A stretch of 64,000 nt of DNA from RPQJ01 sp963762315 (GTDB lineage: Bacteria; Pseudomonadota; Gammaproteobacteria; Steroidobacterales; Steroidobacteraceae). A model generated the notes under the pieces. It was not told the origin of the DNA, did not search any database, and saw only the letters and a program-made list of their open reading frames with translations. This document shows, piece after piece, positions 36,797-46,311 of the stretch (the first letter of the stretch is position 1; the number at the start of each line of letters is the position of its first letter). The stretch is from NCBI GenBank assembly GCA_963762315.1, contig CAVXKO010000003.1, forward strand, positions 620,001 to 684,000. The letters run 5' to 3'. Position numbers and translations under genes: made by a program.

Positions 36797-37656
36797 GCGC
36801 CGACAAGAACGGTTCCACGGGCCAGTGGTTGCGACGGATCGTCGATTCGTTCACCGGCGAGCCGCGTGACCTCGAGCAGCTCTCGGACGTGCTAGCGGAG
36901 GCGCGCAACCGCGGCCTCATCGACGCCGACGTGCTCGCGATGCTCGAAGGCGTGCTGCAGGTGTCCGAGATCCAGGTGCGCGACGTGATGGTGCCGCGCT
37001 CGCAGATGGTCGTGGTGCGCCGCGACGACCCGCCCGAGAAGATCCTGCCGGTGGTGATCGAGTCGGGACACTCGCGCTTCCCCGTGGTAGGCGAGGACCG
37101 CGACGAGGTCGCCGGCATCCTCCTCGCAAAGGACCTGCTGCGCTTCTTCGCCGAAGAAGGCGAGGGCGACTTCGACATCCGCGAATGCCTGCGCCCGGCC
37201 GTGTTCATCCCGGAGAGCAAGCGCCTCAACGTGCTGCTCAAGGAATTCCGGGTCTCGCACAACCACATGGCGATCGTGGTCGACGAATACGGCGGCGTCT
37301 CGGGCCTCCTCACCATCGAAGACCTGCTCGAGCAGATCGTCGGCGACATCGGCGACGAGTACGACATCGACGAGGCCGAGGGGATCCGCAAGGAAGGCGA
37401 GCGCACGTTCGCCGTGCCGGCCCTGACGCGCATCGAGGATTTCAACGCCGCCTTCGGCACTCGCTTCTCGAACGAGGAGTTCGACACGATCGGCGGGCTG
37501 GTGCTGCACGAGCTCGGCCGCATGCCGCGGCGCGGCGAGGCGATCGAGATCGGCGGGCTCGAACTGAAGGTGGTGCGTTCGGACCGCCGGCGCATCGAGA
37601 GCCTGCGCGTGACCACGCCCCGCGACCTCGAACTGCCGCCCGCCGAAGGCCGCTGA
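36793..37656 (+). CDS. corC: CorC/HlyC-family CBS-domain protein
   Basis: 287 residues, no membrane helix. Two CBS domains (about 65-185; IQVRDVMVPRSQMVVVRRDD, then DEYGGVSGLLTIEDLLEQIV) and a C-terminal CorC_HlyC domain (about 205-280). Usually linked to Mg2+/Co2+ efflux or, in this cluster, lnt function. ATG 36793 overlaps the ybeY stop (ATGA); lnt follows after 4 bases. Confidence 0.92.
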   Translation: MSADKNGSTGQWLRRIVDSFTGEPRDLEQLSDVLAEARNRGLIDADVLAMLEGVLQVSEIQVRDVMVPRSQMVVVRRDDPPEKILPVVIESGHSRFPVVGEDRDEVAGILLAKDLLRFFAEEGEGDFDIRECLRPAVFIPESKRLNVLLKEFRVSHNHMAIVVDEYGGVSGLLTIEDLLEQIVGDIGDEYDIDEAEGIRKEGERTFAVPALTRIEDFNAAFGTRFSNEEFDTIGGLVLHELGRMPRRGEAIEIGGLELKVVRSDRRRIESLRVTTPRDLELPPAEGR

Positions 37657-37660
37657 CCCG

Positions 37661-39163
37661 ATGTCGAAGGTTACCGAGGTCGCGGCACGCTCCGGCCGCT
37701 GGCTGGTCCTGCCGCTCGGTGCGCTGCTTGCGGCGGCGTTTGCGCCGACCAGCCTCTGGCTGCTCGCCGTGCTGATGCCGGCCTGCCTGTTCCTCTTCTG
37801 GCAGGGCGTATCGCCGCGCGAAGCGGCATGGCGCGGATTTCTCTTCACCGCCGGCACGTTCGCAGCCGGCACGTACTGGCTGTACCACAGCATTCACCTG
37901 ATCGGCCAGGCGCCGATCTGGCTGGCGCTGTTCCTGATGCTCGGGCTCGTCTCGATCATGGGCGCATACACGGCGGCGGCAGGCTACGTGCTGGCGCGCC
38001 GGGCTCCGTCGCGCGGCGTGCTGCGCTGGATGCTCGCGTTGCCCGCCGCGTGGGTTTTCGTCGAGTGGTTCCGCGGCTGGTTCCTGAGCGGCTTCCCCTG
38101 GCTGGCGCTCGGCTACAGCCAGCTGGGCACGCCACTCGCCGGATTCGCACCGGTGCTCGGTGTCTACGGCGTCAGCCTCGCGGTGGCCGTCACGAGCGGC
38201 GCGCTCGTCACCGTGCTGCTCGGCACGATGCGCGAGCGTGCGATCGCTGCCGTCGTCGTCGTCGCGTTGTGGGCGGGCGGTGCCGTCCTGTCCCGCGTCG
38301 AATGGACGCAGCCTGCGGGCGGCCCGGTCAGCGTCGCGCTCGTGCAGGGCGCCGTGCCGCAATCCATGAAGTGGAAGCCCGGCGAACGCGAGCGCACGAT
38401 GCGCCTGTATGCCGGGTTGACCGCGCCGCACCTCGGTGCGCAGATCATCGTCTGGCCCGAATCGGCGATCCCGGCGCTCGAAAGCGACATTCGCGACTTC
38501 CTCGACGACGTACGCGGCGCAGCCTCGCAGCGCGGGTCGGCGATCATCATGGGGCTCGTGCGCCGCGATCCGGTCAGCGGCGACTACTACAACGCCATCG
38601 GGGCCTGGTCGCCCGCCGAGCAGTGGTACTACAAGCGCCGCCTCGTGCCGTTCGGCGAGTTCTTCCCGGTGCCCGCGCCGGTACGCGAGTGGATGCGCCT
38701 GATGAACCTGCCGTACTCGGACTTCGCATCCGGGCCAGAAGTGCAGTCGCCGCTCGAAGCCGCAGGGCAGGGCCTGGCGCCGACGGTCTGCTACGAGGAC
38801 GCGTACGGCGCCGAGCAACTGGGGATCGCGCGACGCTCGACGCTGCTCGTCAACGTCACCAACGACGCGTGGTTCGGCGATTCGACGGCGCCGCACCAGC
38901 ACGTCGACATCAGCCGCATGCGTTCGCTCGAGACCGGGCGCCCGATGCTGCGCGCCACCAATGACGGCGTGACAGCGTTGATCGGCTACGATGGCTCGGT
39001 GATCGCCAGCCTCCCGCAGTTCCGTCCCGGCGTGCTCACCGGCTCGGTCGTCCCGCGCACCGGCCTCACGCCGTACCTGCGTTTCGGCAATGTGCCGCTG
39101 CTCGTGCTGGTGCTGCTCGCGCTCCTGCTGCCGGGCCTCGCGCTCGGCAGGAAAGCGCGATGA
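37661..39163 (+). CDS. lnt: Apolipoprotein N-acyltransferase
   Basis: Last step of lipoprotein maturation in the inner membrane, 500 residues. About six N-terminal helices, then a nitrilase-fold periplasmic domain whose triad is Glu267 (IVWPESAIPA), Lys325 (WYYKRRLVPFGEF) and Cys377 (PTVCYEDAYG), close to E. coli E267/K335/C387; one C-terminal helix (LLVLVLLALLLPGLALG). ATG 37661. Its substrates here would include the lipoproteins at 28283 and 43709. Confidence 0.95.
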   Translation: MSKVTEVAARSGRWLVLPLGALLAAAFAPTSLWLLAVLMPACLFLFWQGVSPREAAWRGFLFTAGTFAAGTYWLYHSIHLIGQAPIWLALFLMLGLVSIMGAYTAAAGYVLARRAPSRGVLRWMLALPAAWVFVEWFRGWFLSGFPWLALGYSQLGTPLAGFAPVLGVYGVSLAVAVTSGALVTVLLGTMRERAIAAVVVVALWAGGAVLSRVEWTQPAGGPVSVALVQGAVPQSMKWKPGERERTMRLYAGLTAPHLGAQIIVWPESAIPALESDIRDFLDDVRGAASQRGSAIIMGLVRRDPVSGDYYNAIGAWSPAEQWYYKRRLVPFGEFFPVPAPVREWMRLMNLPYSDFASGPEVQSPLEAAGQGLAPTVCYEDAYGAEQLGIARRSTLLVNVTNDAWFGDSTAPHQHVDISRMRSLETGRPMLRATNDGVTALIGYDGSVIASLPQFRPGVLTGSVVPRTGLTPYLRFGNVPLLVLVLLALLLPGLALGRKAR

Positions 39164-40251
39164 GCGAGCATCGCGGAGCGATCACGCGGGAAGGCGAGCG
39201 CTACCCGTCCCCGCGCCACGGCCTCGACTACCTCGAGGGCGATCCCCCCGAGCCGGGCCACGCGCGGCAGGTCGGCGAGCGGCTGTGGTGGGCGCGCATT
39301 CCGCTGCCGATGGAGCTGAACCACATCAACGTGTGGCTGCTCGACGAGGGCGACCACTGGACGCTGGTCGACACGGGCATGGCCGAGGAGGTCTGCCGCG
39401 AAGCGTGGCATTCACTCGATGCGCACCACCTCGGCGGCCGCCCGATTCGCCGAGTGTTCATCACGCACGATCACCCGGATCACATGGGGCTCGCACCCTG
39501 GCTCGCGGAGCGCCACGGCGCGCAGGTGTGGATGTCCGAGTTCGCGCACCGGTCGGTCGCGGACTACCTCGCGACCTCGACCGACGCATTGCGCGAGCGC
39601 TCGTATGCGTTCTGCAACGCGAACGGCATGCACATCGCGCCGGAGGGCGCGCAGGCCCGTCCGCGCGGCAAGGACGACGGGTGGTTCGGCGGCGTGCCGA
39701 AGCTCGATCGCGCCTGCGTGGGAGGCGAGGTGCTGGCGGGTGGCGGGCGCGACTGGTGGCTGATCGAGACTGACGGCCACTGCCGCGGCCACCTGTGCCT
39801 GCACGACACCGCGGGGCAAGTGCTGATCAGCGGCGACCAGGTGCTGCCGACGATCTCGCCCAACGTCAGCGTGCTCTCGATCCGCCCGCAAGGCGATCCG
39901 CTGCGCGATTTCCTTGCGTCGCTCGAGCGGCTCGAGCGCAGTTGTTCCACGGATACGCTGGTGCTGCCTTCCCACGGACGGCCGTTCCGCGGCCTGCACC
40001 GGCGCATCGCCAACGTCCGCGAGCATCATCACCAGCAACTCGCGGCGCTGCGCGCGGCCTGCACCGAGCCGAAGACGGCGTTCGAACTGGTGCCGGTCAT
40101 GTTTGGCCGCACGCTGCGAGGCTTTCATCGCTTCCTCGCGCTCGGGGAGACCCTCGCTCACCTGCACCACCTCTGGCACGGCGGCGAGGTGGAGCGCAGC
40201 ACGGACGACTCGGGCGTCATCCGGTTCGTGGTGAAGCAGGCAGCGACATGA
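39160..40251 (+). CDS. Metallo-beta-lactamase-fold hydrolase
   Basis: 363 residues. Metal-binding HDHPDH (in RVFITHDHPDHMGLAPW), a later ETDGHCRGHLCLHD histidine region, SGDQVLP with the bridging Asp and LVLPSHGRPF with the last His; a C-terminal helical region follows (about 270-363). It resembles glyoxalase-II-type thiolesterases in the beta-lactamase superfamily with a winged C-domain. ATG 39160 overlaps the lnt stop (ATGA), so it is the last member of the miaB-lnt run. The physiological substrate is unknown. Confidence 0.85.
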   Translation: MSEHRGAITREGERYPSPRHGLDYLEGDPPEPGHARQVGERLWWARIPLPMELNHINVWLLDEGDHWTLVDTGMAEEVCREAWHSLDAHHLGGRPIRRVFITHDHPDHMGLAPWLAERHGAQVWMSEFAHRSVADYLATSTDALRERSYAFCNANGMHIAPEGAQARPRGKDDGWFGGVPKLDRACVGGEVLAGGGRDWWLIETDGHCRGHLCLHDTAGQVLISGDQVLPTISPNVSVLSIRPQGDPLRDFLASLERLERSCSTDTLVLPSHGRPFRGLHRRIANVREHHHQQLAALRAACTEPKTAFELVPVMFGRTLRGFHRFLALGETLAHLHHLWHGGEVERSTDDSGVIRFVVKQAAT

Positions 40252-40283
40252 ATACGTCGCCCCAGCCGGTTGCGGCGGCCCGG

Positions 40284-40826
40284 CTAGCCGCCGAGCCGCT
40301 TCATCAGTCCCGCGAGCACGTCGTCGATTTCGTTCCCGGCCGGGACCTTGCCTTGCGGCGTCACGTGATCCACCAGCGCCGGTAGCAGTTGCGCGAGGCC
40401 CGCGCCGGCCTCGCCCGTCGAGAGGCCCGCGCGACGCGCGATTTCCGCAAGCCCATCCTGGCCGAAGACCTGGCCGATGGCGTCCGGAGAGATCGGCAGG
40501 TTCTGGCCCGTACCGACCCACGATTGCGCGTGGGCTCCATGGCCGGTGCGCTCGAGTTGCTCGAGCAGCCCGCCCAGGCCTCCTGCGCTTCCGCCCTGGC
40601 TTCCGAGACCGCCACCGCCGCCCAGCACCTGTCCGAGCAGCCCGCCGAGGCCCCCGGGGGATCGGCCACCGCCCTGGCTGAGCATCGACAGCAGGATGGG
40701 CAGCAGGGCTGCCATGGCGCCACCGCCGAGCCCTGCCGGGAGACCGGGTCCGCCGCGCGCAGGCGCGCCGCCGCCCAGACCCTGTCCGCCGAGCGCCGCA
40801 CCGAGCAAGTCGTCGAGCATTCCCAT
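40284..40826 (-). CDS. DUF937 / YidB-family protein
   Basis: 180 residues, MGMLDDLLGAALGGQGLGGG from ATG 40826 (an internal ATG at 40820 is equally possible). Three Gly-rich loops alternate with short hydrophobic segments (MAALLPILLSML, GLGGLLGQVLGGGG, GLGGLLEQLE). The C-terminal half (SWVGTGQNLPISPDAIGQVF, LLPALVDHVTPQGK) is the DUF937 core of E. coli YidB. Function unknown. It converges with the hydrolase gene (32-base gap) and is divergent from leuS. Confidence 0.85.
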   Translation of the reverse strand: MGMLDDLLGAALGGQGLGGGAPARGGPGLPAGLGGGAMAALLPILLSMLSQGGGRSPGGLGGLLGQVLGGGGGLGSQGGSAGGLGGLLEQLERTGHGAHAQSWVGTGQNLPISPDAIGQVFGQDGLAEIARRAGLSTGEAGAGLAQLLPALVDHVTPQGKVPAGNEIDDVLAGLMKRLGG

Positions 40827-40952
40827 GGATGTTTCTCCCTGATCGGATTCAAGGCCTTGTTTCGAGGCCGGGACCCCCGTCGGTTTCCGGCATCGTCGGC
40901 AACCGTCCGCTCCAGTATCCTGTGCGGTCAGCATAGAAACTGCCAGAGCATC

Positions 40953-43535
40953 ATGCAGGAACGTTACGACCCGGCGGCGATCGAGCCGCAAGCCCAGGCG
41001 CACTGGGACCAGCACGGCACGTTTGCGGTCACCGAGGACACGTCGCGGCCCAAGTACTACTGCCTGTGCATGTTCCCGTACCCGAGCGGGCGCCTGCACA
41101 TGGGGCACGTGCGCAACTATACGATCGGCGACGTGATCTCGCGCTACATGCGCATGCAGGGTTACAACGTCCTGCAGCCGATGGGCTGGGACGCGTTCGG
41201 ACTGCCCGCCGAGAACGCCGCCATGGCGAACGGCGTGCCCCCGGCGAAGTGGACCTACGACAACATCGACTACATGCAGCGGCAGCTGAAGTCGCTCGGC
41301 TTCGGCATCGACTGGAGTCGCGAAATCGCGACCTGCCGCCCCGACTACTACAAGTGGAACCAGTGGCTGTTCCTGCGCATGCTCGAGAAGGGCATCGCGT
41401 ACCGCACCACGGGCGTCGTCAACTGGGACCCGGTGGACCAGACGGTGCTCGCGAACGAGCAGGTGATCGACGGCCGCGGCTGGCGCACGGGCGCGCTCGT
41501 CGAGAAGCGCGAGATCCCGATGTACTACCTCGGCATCACGAAGTACGCCGAGGACCTGCTCGGCGCGCTGCAGGGCCTGCCGGGCTGGCCCGAACGCGTG
41601 CGGTTGATGCAGGAGAACTGGATCGGCCGCTCCGAGGGCCTCGAAATCGAGTTCGACGTCGAAGGCGGCGGCTCGCTCGGCATCTACACGACCCGGCCCG
41701 ACACCCTGCTCGGCGTGACGTACATGGCGGTGGCCGCGGAGCATCCGCTCGCGCAGCGCGCCGCGCACGGCAATCCCGACGTGCAGGCGTTCCTCGCCGA
41801 GTGCCAGCGCACCGGCGTCACGGAAGCCGCGCTCGAGACGATGGAAAAGCGCGGCATGCCGACCGGCTTGCACGCGATCCATCCCATCAGCGGCGATCGC
41901 ATCCCGATCTGGGTCGCGAACTTCGTGCTCATGGGCTACGGCACCGGCGCCGTGATGGCGGTGCCCGCGCACGACCAGCGCGACTGGGAATTCGCGCGCC
42001 GCTACGGCCTGCGCATCCACCAGGTGATCCAGCCGTCCGACGGTTCGCTCGCGAAGCTCGATGACGCGGCGTATGTCGAGCACGGCACGCTGATCAATTC
42101 GGGGCAGTTCGACGGCCTCGATTTCGACGAAGCCTTCGATGCGTTCGCCAAGCTCTTCGAGGCGCAGGGCAAGGGCAAGCGCCGCGTCAACTACCGCCTG
42201 CGCGACTGGGGCATCTCGCGCCAGCGCTACTGGGGCTGCCCGATCCCGCTCATCCACTGCGGCGACTGCGGCGTGCAACCGGTGCCGGACGACCAGCTGC
42301 CCGTGGTGCTGCCGGAGCACATGGTGCCGGACGGCAGCGGCAACCCGCTCGGCAGGAACGCGGAGTTCCTCGAGTGCGCGTGCCCGAAGTGCGGCAAGAG
42401 CGCGCGGCGCGAGACGGACACGATGGACACGTTCGTCGACTCGTCCTGGTACTACTTCCGCTTCGCGAGCGCGGGCAATGCGCGCGCGATGGTGGACGAG
42501 CGCGCGAAGTACTGGATGCCGGTCGATCAGTACATCGGCGGCATCGAGCACGCGATCCTGCACCTGCTGTATTCGCGCTTCTGGACGCGCGTGATGCGCG
42601 ACCTCGGCCTCACCGACCTGAAGGAGCCGTTCGCCAACCTGCTGACGCAGGGCATGGTGTTGAACGAGATCTACTTCCGCAAGCCGGCCTCGGGCCGCAT
42701 CGTCTACTACAACCCGGCCGACGTGGACGTGCAGGTGGACGAGAAGGGCACGCGCATCGGCGCGGTGCTGCGCGCGGACGGCGAGCCCGTCGAGAGCGGC
42801 GGGATCGGCACGATGTCGAAGTCGAAGGGCAACGGCGTGGATCCGCAGTCGCTCGTCTCGCAGTACGGCGCCGACACCGCGCGCCTGTTCATGATGTTCG
42901 CCTCGCCGCCCGAGCAGACGCTCGAGTGGTCGGACGAGGGCGTCGACGGGTCGTTCCGCTTCATGAAGCGCCTGTGGAAGGCCGTGCACCAGCACGTCGC
43001 CCTCGGCGCGGCCGGAGCGCTCGACAAGGCCGCGCTCGACGACGGGCAGCGCGCGATCCGCCGCCAGGCGCACGAGACGCTCGTCAAGGTCACGAACGAT
43101 ATCGGCAAGCGGCGCACGTTCAACACGGCCATCGCCGCGGTGATGGAGCTGATGAACGCGCTCGCGAAGTTCGACGACTTCTCGGTGCAGGGACGCGCGG
43201 TGATGCAGGAGGCGCTCGAGATCGTCGTGCTCGTCCTCTCGCCCGTGGTCCCGCACGCTTGCCACGCGTTGTGGCAGGCGCTCGGGCACGCCAAGGCCGT
43301 GGTCGACGAACGCTGGCCGCAGGCCGACCTCGACGCGCTGGTGCGCGCCGAGCTCGAGGTGGTGGTGCAGGTGAACGGCAAGCTGCGCGGCCGCATCACG
43401 GTGGCCGCCGACGCAGGCGAGGCCCAGGTGCGGGAGGCGGCGCTGGCCGACCCGAACGTGCAGAAGTTCGTGGAGGGCAAGCCGGTTCGCAAGTTCATCT
43501 ACGTACCCGGCAAGCTCGCCAACGTCGTGGTCTGA
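40953..43535 (+). CDS. leuS: Leucyl-tRNA synthetase
   Basis: Class I synthetase, 860 residues, unbroken. The HIGH motif is HMGH (PYPSGRLHMGHVRNY) and KMSKS is TMSKSKGNG. The CP1 editing domain carries TTRPDTLLGVTYMAVAAEHP and GTGAVMAVPAHDQRDWEF with the catalytic Asp that clears mischarged tRNA. WGISRQRYWGCPIPLIHC is present. ATG 40953 gives MQERYDPAAIEPQAQ. In gammaproteobacteria it usually leads lptE-holA; here a palindromic element separates it from lptE. Confidence 0.97.
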   Translation: MQERYDPAAIEPQAQAHWDQHGTFAVTEDTSRPKYYCLCMFPYPSGRLHMGHVRNYTIGDVISRYMRMQGYNVLQPMGWDAFGLPAENAAMANGVPPAKWTYDNIDYMQRQLKSLGFGIDWSREIATCRPDYYKWNQWLFLRMLEKGIAYRTTGVVNWDPVDQTVLANEQVIDGRGWRTGALVEKREIPMYYLGITKYAEDLLGALQGLPGWPERVRLMQENWIGRSEGLEIEFDVEGGGSLGIYTTRPDTLLGVTYMAVAAEHPLAQRAAHGNPDVQAFLAECQRTGVTEAALETMEKRGMPTGLHAIHPISGDRIPIWVANFVLMGYGTGAVMAVPAHDQRDWEFARRYGLRIHQVIQPSDGSLAKLDDAAYVEHGTLINSGQFDGLDFDEAFDAFAKLFEAQGKGKRRVNYRLRDWGISRQRYWGCPIPLIHCGDCGVQPVPDDQLPVVLPEHMVPDGSGNPLGRNAEFLECACPKCGKSARRETDTMDTFVDSSWYYFRFASAGNARAMVDERAKYWMPVDQYIGGIEHAILHLLYSRFWTRVMRDLGLTDLKEPFANLLTQGMVLNEIYFRKPASGRIVYYNPADVDVQVDEKGTRIGAVLRADGEPVESGGIGTMSKSKGNGVDPQSLVSQYGADTARLFMMFASPPEQTLEWSDEGVDGSFRFMKRLWKAVHQHVALGAAGALDKAALDDGQRAIRRQAHETLVKVTNDIGKRRTFNTAIAAVMELMNALAKFDDFSVQGRAVMQEALEIVVLVLSPVVPHACHALWQALGHAKAVVDERWPQADLDALVRAELEVVVQVNGKLRGRITVAADAGEAQVREAALADPNVQKFVEGKPVRKFIYVPGKLANVVV

Positions 43536-43578
43536 CGCATGCGCACTGACAGACACGGAAGCGGCAGCACGCCGCGGA

Positions 43579-43681
43579 TGGTCCCGGAGGGATCCGGAAG
43601 ACCGTCACGAGCCATGGACGGCGAGTGCGCAGCTCGCCAGGGACGGGTTCACGGCGTGTCTTCCGGATCCCTCCGGGACCA
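43579..43681. repeat. Long inverted repeat with nested hairpin, leuS-lptE gap
   Basis: Perfect 24-base inverted arms 43579-43602 and 43658-43681 (core GGTCCCGGAGGGATCCGG) flank a 55-base loop that itself holds GGCGAG (43620) and CTCGCC (43633). The RNA would form a long cruciform-like structure just before lptE. It is a non-coding REP/BIME-like element of a different sequence family from the one at 26520; no transposase is present. Confidence 0.8.
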
Positions 43682-43708
43682 GCCACGTCGTGCGGTGGTG
43701 TTGCGTCT

Positions 43709-44188
43709 TTGATCCCGCTGCTGCTTGCAAGCTTCGCAGTGCTGCTGCTCGCCGGTTGCGGCTTTCACCTGCAGGGCGCCGTGCGGCTGCCCGAAGGCGT
43801 GCGCAGCGTGTACGTGGCGACCTCGGACGAGCTGACGCCGTTCGCCGTGGCGCTCAAGCAGTCGCTCGAACGCTCCGGCGCCAGCATTGCAAGCTCGGCC
43901 GCAACGGCGGACACGGTCCTGCGCGTGACGAAGGATCGAACCGGCCGCCGCGTGCTGTCGGTGTCGTCGCGCAATACGCCCCAGGAATACGAGGTCTTCT
44001 ACACCGTCGAGTACTCGATCGACCGGGCGGGCAAGGAGGTCGTATCCATGCAGCCGCTCGAGCTGACGCGCAACTTCAGCTTCGAGGAATCGCGGCTGCT
44101 CGCCAAGGACCGCGAGGAGGAGGTGCTGCGCGACGCCATGGCGCAGGACCTCGCCACCCTCGTGGTGCGGCGGATCGAATCGCCCTGA
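43709..44188 (+). CDS. lptE: LPS-assembly lipoprotein LptE
   Basis: Outer-membrane lipoprotein that plugs LptD during LPS export; 159 residues. TTG 43709 gives MIPLLLASFAVLLLAGC with a lipobox LLAGC and mature start CGFHLQGAVRLPEG, the LptE signature. Other upstream in-frame starts lie inside the palindromic repeat and are unlikely. It is preceded by leuS in usual order, but holA, normally next, is displaced by a reverse-strand gene. Confidence 0.9.
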   Translation: MIPLLLASFAVLLLAGCGFHLQGAVRLPEGVRSVYVATSDELTPFAVALKQSLERSGASIASSAATADTVLRVTKDRTGRRVLSVSSRNTPQEYEVFYTVEYSIDRAGKEVVSMQPLELTRNFSFEESRLLAKDREEEVLRDAMAQDLATLVVRRIESP

Positions 44189-44202
44189 GGCTTCGCGCGC
44201 GC

Positions 44203-45177
44203 TCAGCGCGCGAAGCGATCCGTCGCCGAAACCAGCTCGTGGGTATTGCCCGGCTCCAGCGCCGAGTGCCCGGCGTCGGGAACGATGCGCAGGTCCGCTT
44301 CGGGCCAGGCCTTGTGCAGGTCCCAGGCGCTGCGCATGGGGCACACCACGTCGTAACGCCCCTGCACGATCACGGCCGGGATGCGGCGGATCTTCTTCAC
44401 GCCGCGCAGCAGCTGGTCTTCGCGCTTGAAGAACCCCTTGTTCACGAAGTAGTGGCATTCGATGCGCGCCACGGCGATCGCGAAGTCGTCGGCGTTCCAG
44501 CTCTCGACGGCCGCTTCATTGACGTGCAGGTAGCTCGTGGAACCTTCCCACACGGCCCACGCCTTCGCGGCCTTGAGGCGCGTCGCGCGATTGCCGCTGG
44601 TGAGGCGGCGATAGAAGGCGTCCACCAGCTCGCCGCGCTCCTTCTTCGGGATGCCGGCCGTGTAGTCTTCGAACTTGTCGGGGAAGATCGCGCTCGCGCC
44701 GTGCTGGTAGAACCAGTGGATCTCCCAGTCGCGCAGCATGAAGATGCCGCGCAGCACGAGCTCGGTCACGCGCGACGGGTGCGCCTGGGCGTAGGCGAGC
44801 GAAAGCGTCGAGCCCCAGGAGCCGCCGAAGACCAGCCAGCGCTCGATGCCGAGATGCTCGCGCAGCTGCTCCATGTCGGAGACGAGGTGCTGCGTGGTGT
44901 TGTCCACGAGGCTCGCGTGCGGCCGGCTGCGACCGCAGCCGCGCTGGTCGAACACGACGATGCGGTACTTCTTCGGGTCGAAGAAGCGGCGCGAGCGCGG
45001 ATCGGCGCCGGCGCCGGGCCCGCCGTGGACGAAGACCGCGGGCTTGCCCTTCGGGTTGCCGCTCTCTTCCCAGTGGATGCGATGGACGGGCGAGACGCGC
45101 AGCAGGCCGCTGCGATAGGGCTCGATCGCGGGGTACAGGGTGCGGCGCCCGGCGGCGCGGGAGGCGGCTTTCTTCAT
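44203..45177 (-). CDS. pip: Prolyl iminopeptidase
   Basis: Alpha/beta hydrolase removing N-terminal proline, 324 residues. HGGPGAGADPRSRRFFDP is the oxyanion block, DQRGCGRSRPHASLVDNTTQ is family-specific, the nucleophile is Ser in FGGSWGSTLSLAYAQ, and the acid/base are in QGRYDVVCP and DAGHSALEPG. ATG 45177 gives MKKAASRAAGRRTLYPAIEP. It sits in reverse between lptE and holA, which are adjacent in many gammaproteobacteria, so it looks inserted. Confidence 0.93.
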   Translation of the reverse strand: MKKAASRAAGRRTLYPAIEPYRSGLLRVSPVHRIHWEESGNPKGKPAVFVHGGPGAGADPRSRRFFDPKKYRIVVFDQRGCGRSRPHASLVDNTTQHLVSDMEQLREHLGIERWLVFGGSWGSTLSLAYAQAHPSRVTELVLRGIFMLRDWEIHWFYQHGASAIFPDKFEDYTAGIPKKERGELVDAFYRRLTSGNRATRLKAAKAWAVWEGSTSYLHVNEAAVESWNADDFAIAVARIECHYFVNKGFFKREDQLLRGVKKIRRIPAVIVQGRYDVVCPMRSAWDLHKAWPEADLRIVPDAGHSALEPGNTHELVSATDRFAR

Positions 45178-45300
45178 GCCGGCATTGTACCCGTTGCCGC
45201 GGGTGGCACCGAAGCGGAAGCGGCGGCATAATCCCGCCCACATGCTGATGCCCGCACACCCGTTGCCGATCCGCCCGCCGCACAAGGTTCCGTCCCCGCG

Positions 45301-46311
45301 GTGAGGACCACCCCGGACGGATTGCCGGCAATGCTCGCGAAGAGCCTGCCGAGCGTGTGCCTCGCGACGGGCGTCGAACCCCTCCTGATCGAAGAATCCT
45401 GCGATCTCATCCGCGCACGCGCCCGCAAGGACGGTTACGCGGATCGTGAAGTGCATTTCCTCGAACGCGGTTTCGACTGGGACGCGTTGCTCGCCGACGC
45501 GAAGAGCTTGTCCCTCTTCTCGGCGCGGCGCCTCATCGAGCTGCGACTCAAGGGCGCGCCGGACGTGACCTCCGCCAAGGCGCTCGCCGAATTGGCGGCG
45601 CAGCCGCCGGTCGATACGGTGCTGCTCGTCTCCGGGGAACTCGAGCCCAGGCAGCAGCAGGCGGCCTGGGCCAAGGAGTTCGAGCGCAGGGGCCTCGTCG
45701 TCGTCGGCGTTCCCGTCGAGCGCGCGCAGTTGCCGCAATGGATCCGCGGCCGGCTTGCATCGCGCGGCGCAAGGGTTACCGCCGAAGCGGCCGAGCTGCT
45801 CGCCGATCGCACCGAAGGCAACCTGCTCGCCGCACAGCAGGAAATCGAACGCATCGTGCTGCTGCGACCGGGTGAAGAGCTCGATGCGCAGGCCGTCGCC
45901 GAACTGGTGGCGGACAACGCGCGCTACGACGTCTTCGAACTGTCGGCGGCCGCGATGGCGGGCAATGCGCCGCGCGCGCTGCGCATCCTCGCCGGGCTCA
46001 AGGGGGAGGGCGTCGCGCCGCCGTTCATCATCTGGGCGCTGGTGAACGACCTGCGCGGCGTTTCGCAGGTGACGCACGAAGTGGCGCAGCGCCGCTCGCT
46101 CGACGACGCGTTGCGCAGCGCCAACGTCTGGTCGAACCGCCGCGCGACCGTGCAGGCGGGCGTGCGCCGCCTCGATCCTGCGCGCATCGAATCCCTGCTG
46201 GTGCACGCCGCCCGTGCCGACCGGGTCGCCAAGGGCGGCCAGCGCGGCGACGAGTGGGTCGAGATCGAGGGGCTGGTGGCGCGCATCGCCGGAGTGCCGC
46301 TCGCCGCATGA
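45301..46311 (+). CDS. holA: DNA polymerase III subunit delta
   Basis: Clamp-loader subunit, 336 residues. GTG 45301 gives MRTTPDGLPAMLAKSLPS; then VCLATGVEPLLIEESCDLIR (the family LVsGdEplL block), a degenerate AAA+ fold and the C-terminal collar helices (FIIWALVNDLRGVSQV, RRATVQAGVRRLDPARI). It lacks a P-loop, as expected. Its stop overlaps the ATG of nadD (ATGA). Confidence 0.93.
   Translation: MRTTPDGLPAMLAKSLPSVCLATGVEPLLIEESCDLIRARARKDGYADREVHFLERGFDWDALLADAKSLSLFSARRLIELRLKGAPDVTSAKALAELAAQPPVDTVLLVSGELEPRQQQAAWAKEFERRGLVVVGVPVERAQLPQWIRGRLASRGARVTAEAAELLADRTEGNLLAAQQEIERIVLLRPGEELDAQAVAELVADNARYDVFELSAAAMAGNAPRALRILAGLKGEGVAPPFIIWALVNDLRGVSQVTHEVAQRRSLDDALRSANVWSNRRATVQAGVRRLDPARIESLLVHAARADRVAKGGQRGDEWVEIEGLVARIAGVPLAA

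Noticed and set aside
40827..43556. Upstream part of a 1090-codon minus-strand frame antisense to leuS
   Set aside because: Only its last 180 codons (YidB-like) are real; the rest is the antisense shadow of leuS.
43625..43708. Longer LptE start at GTG 43625
   Set aside because: It would put 28 extra residues encoded by the palindromic repeat before a normal lipoprotein signal.
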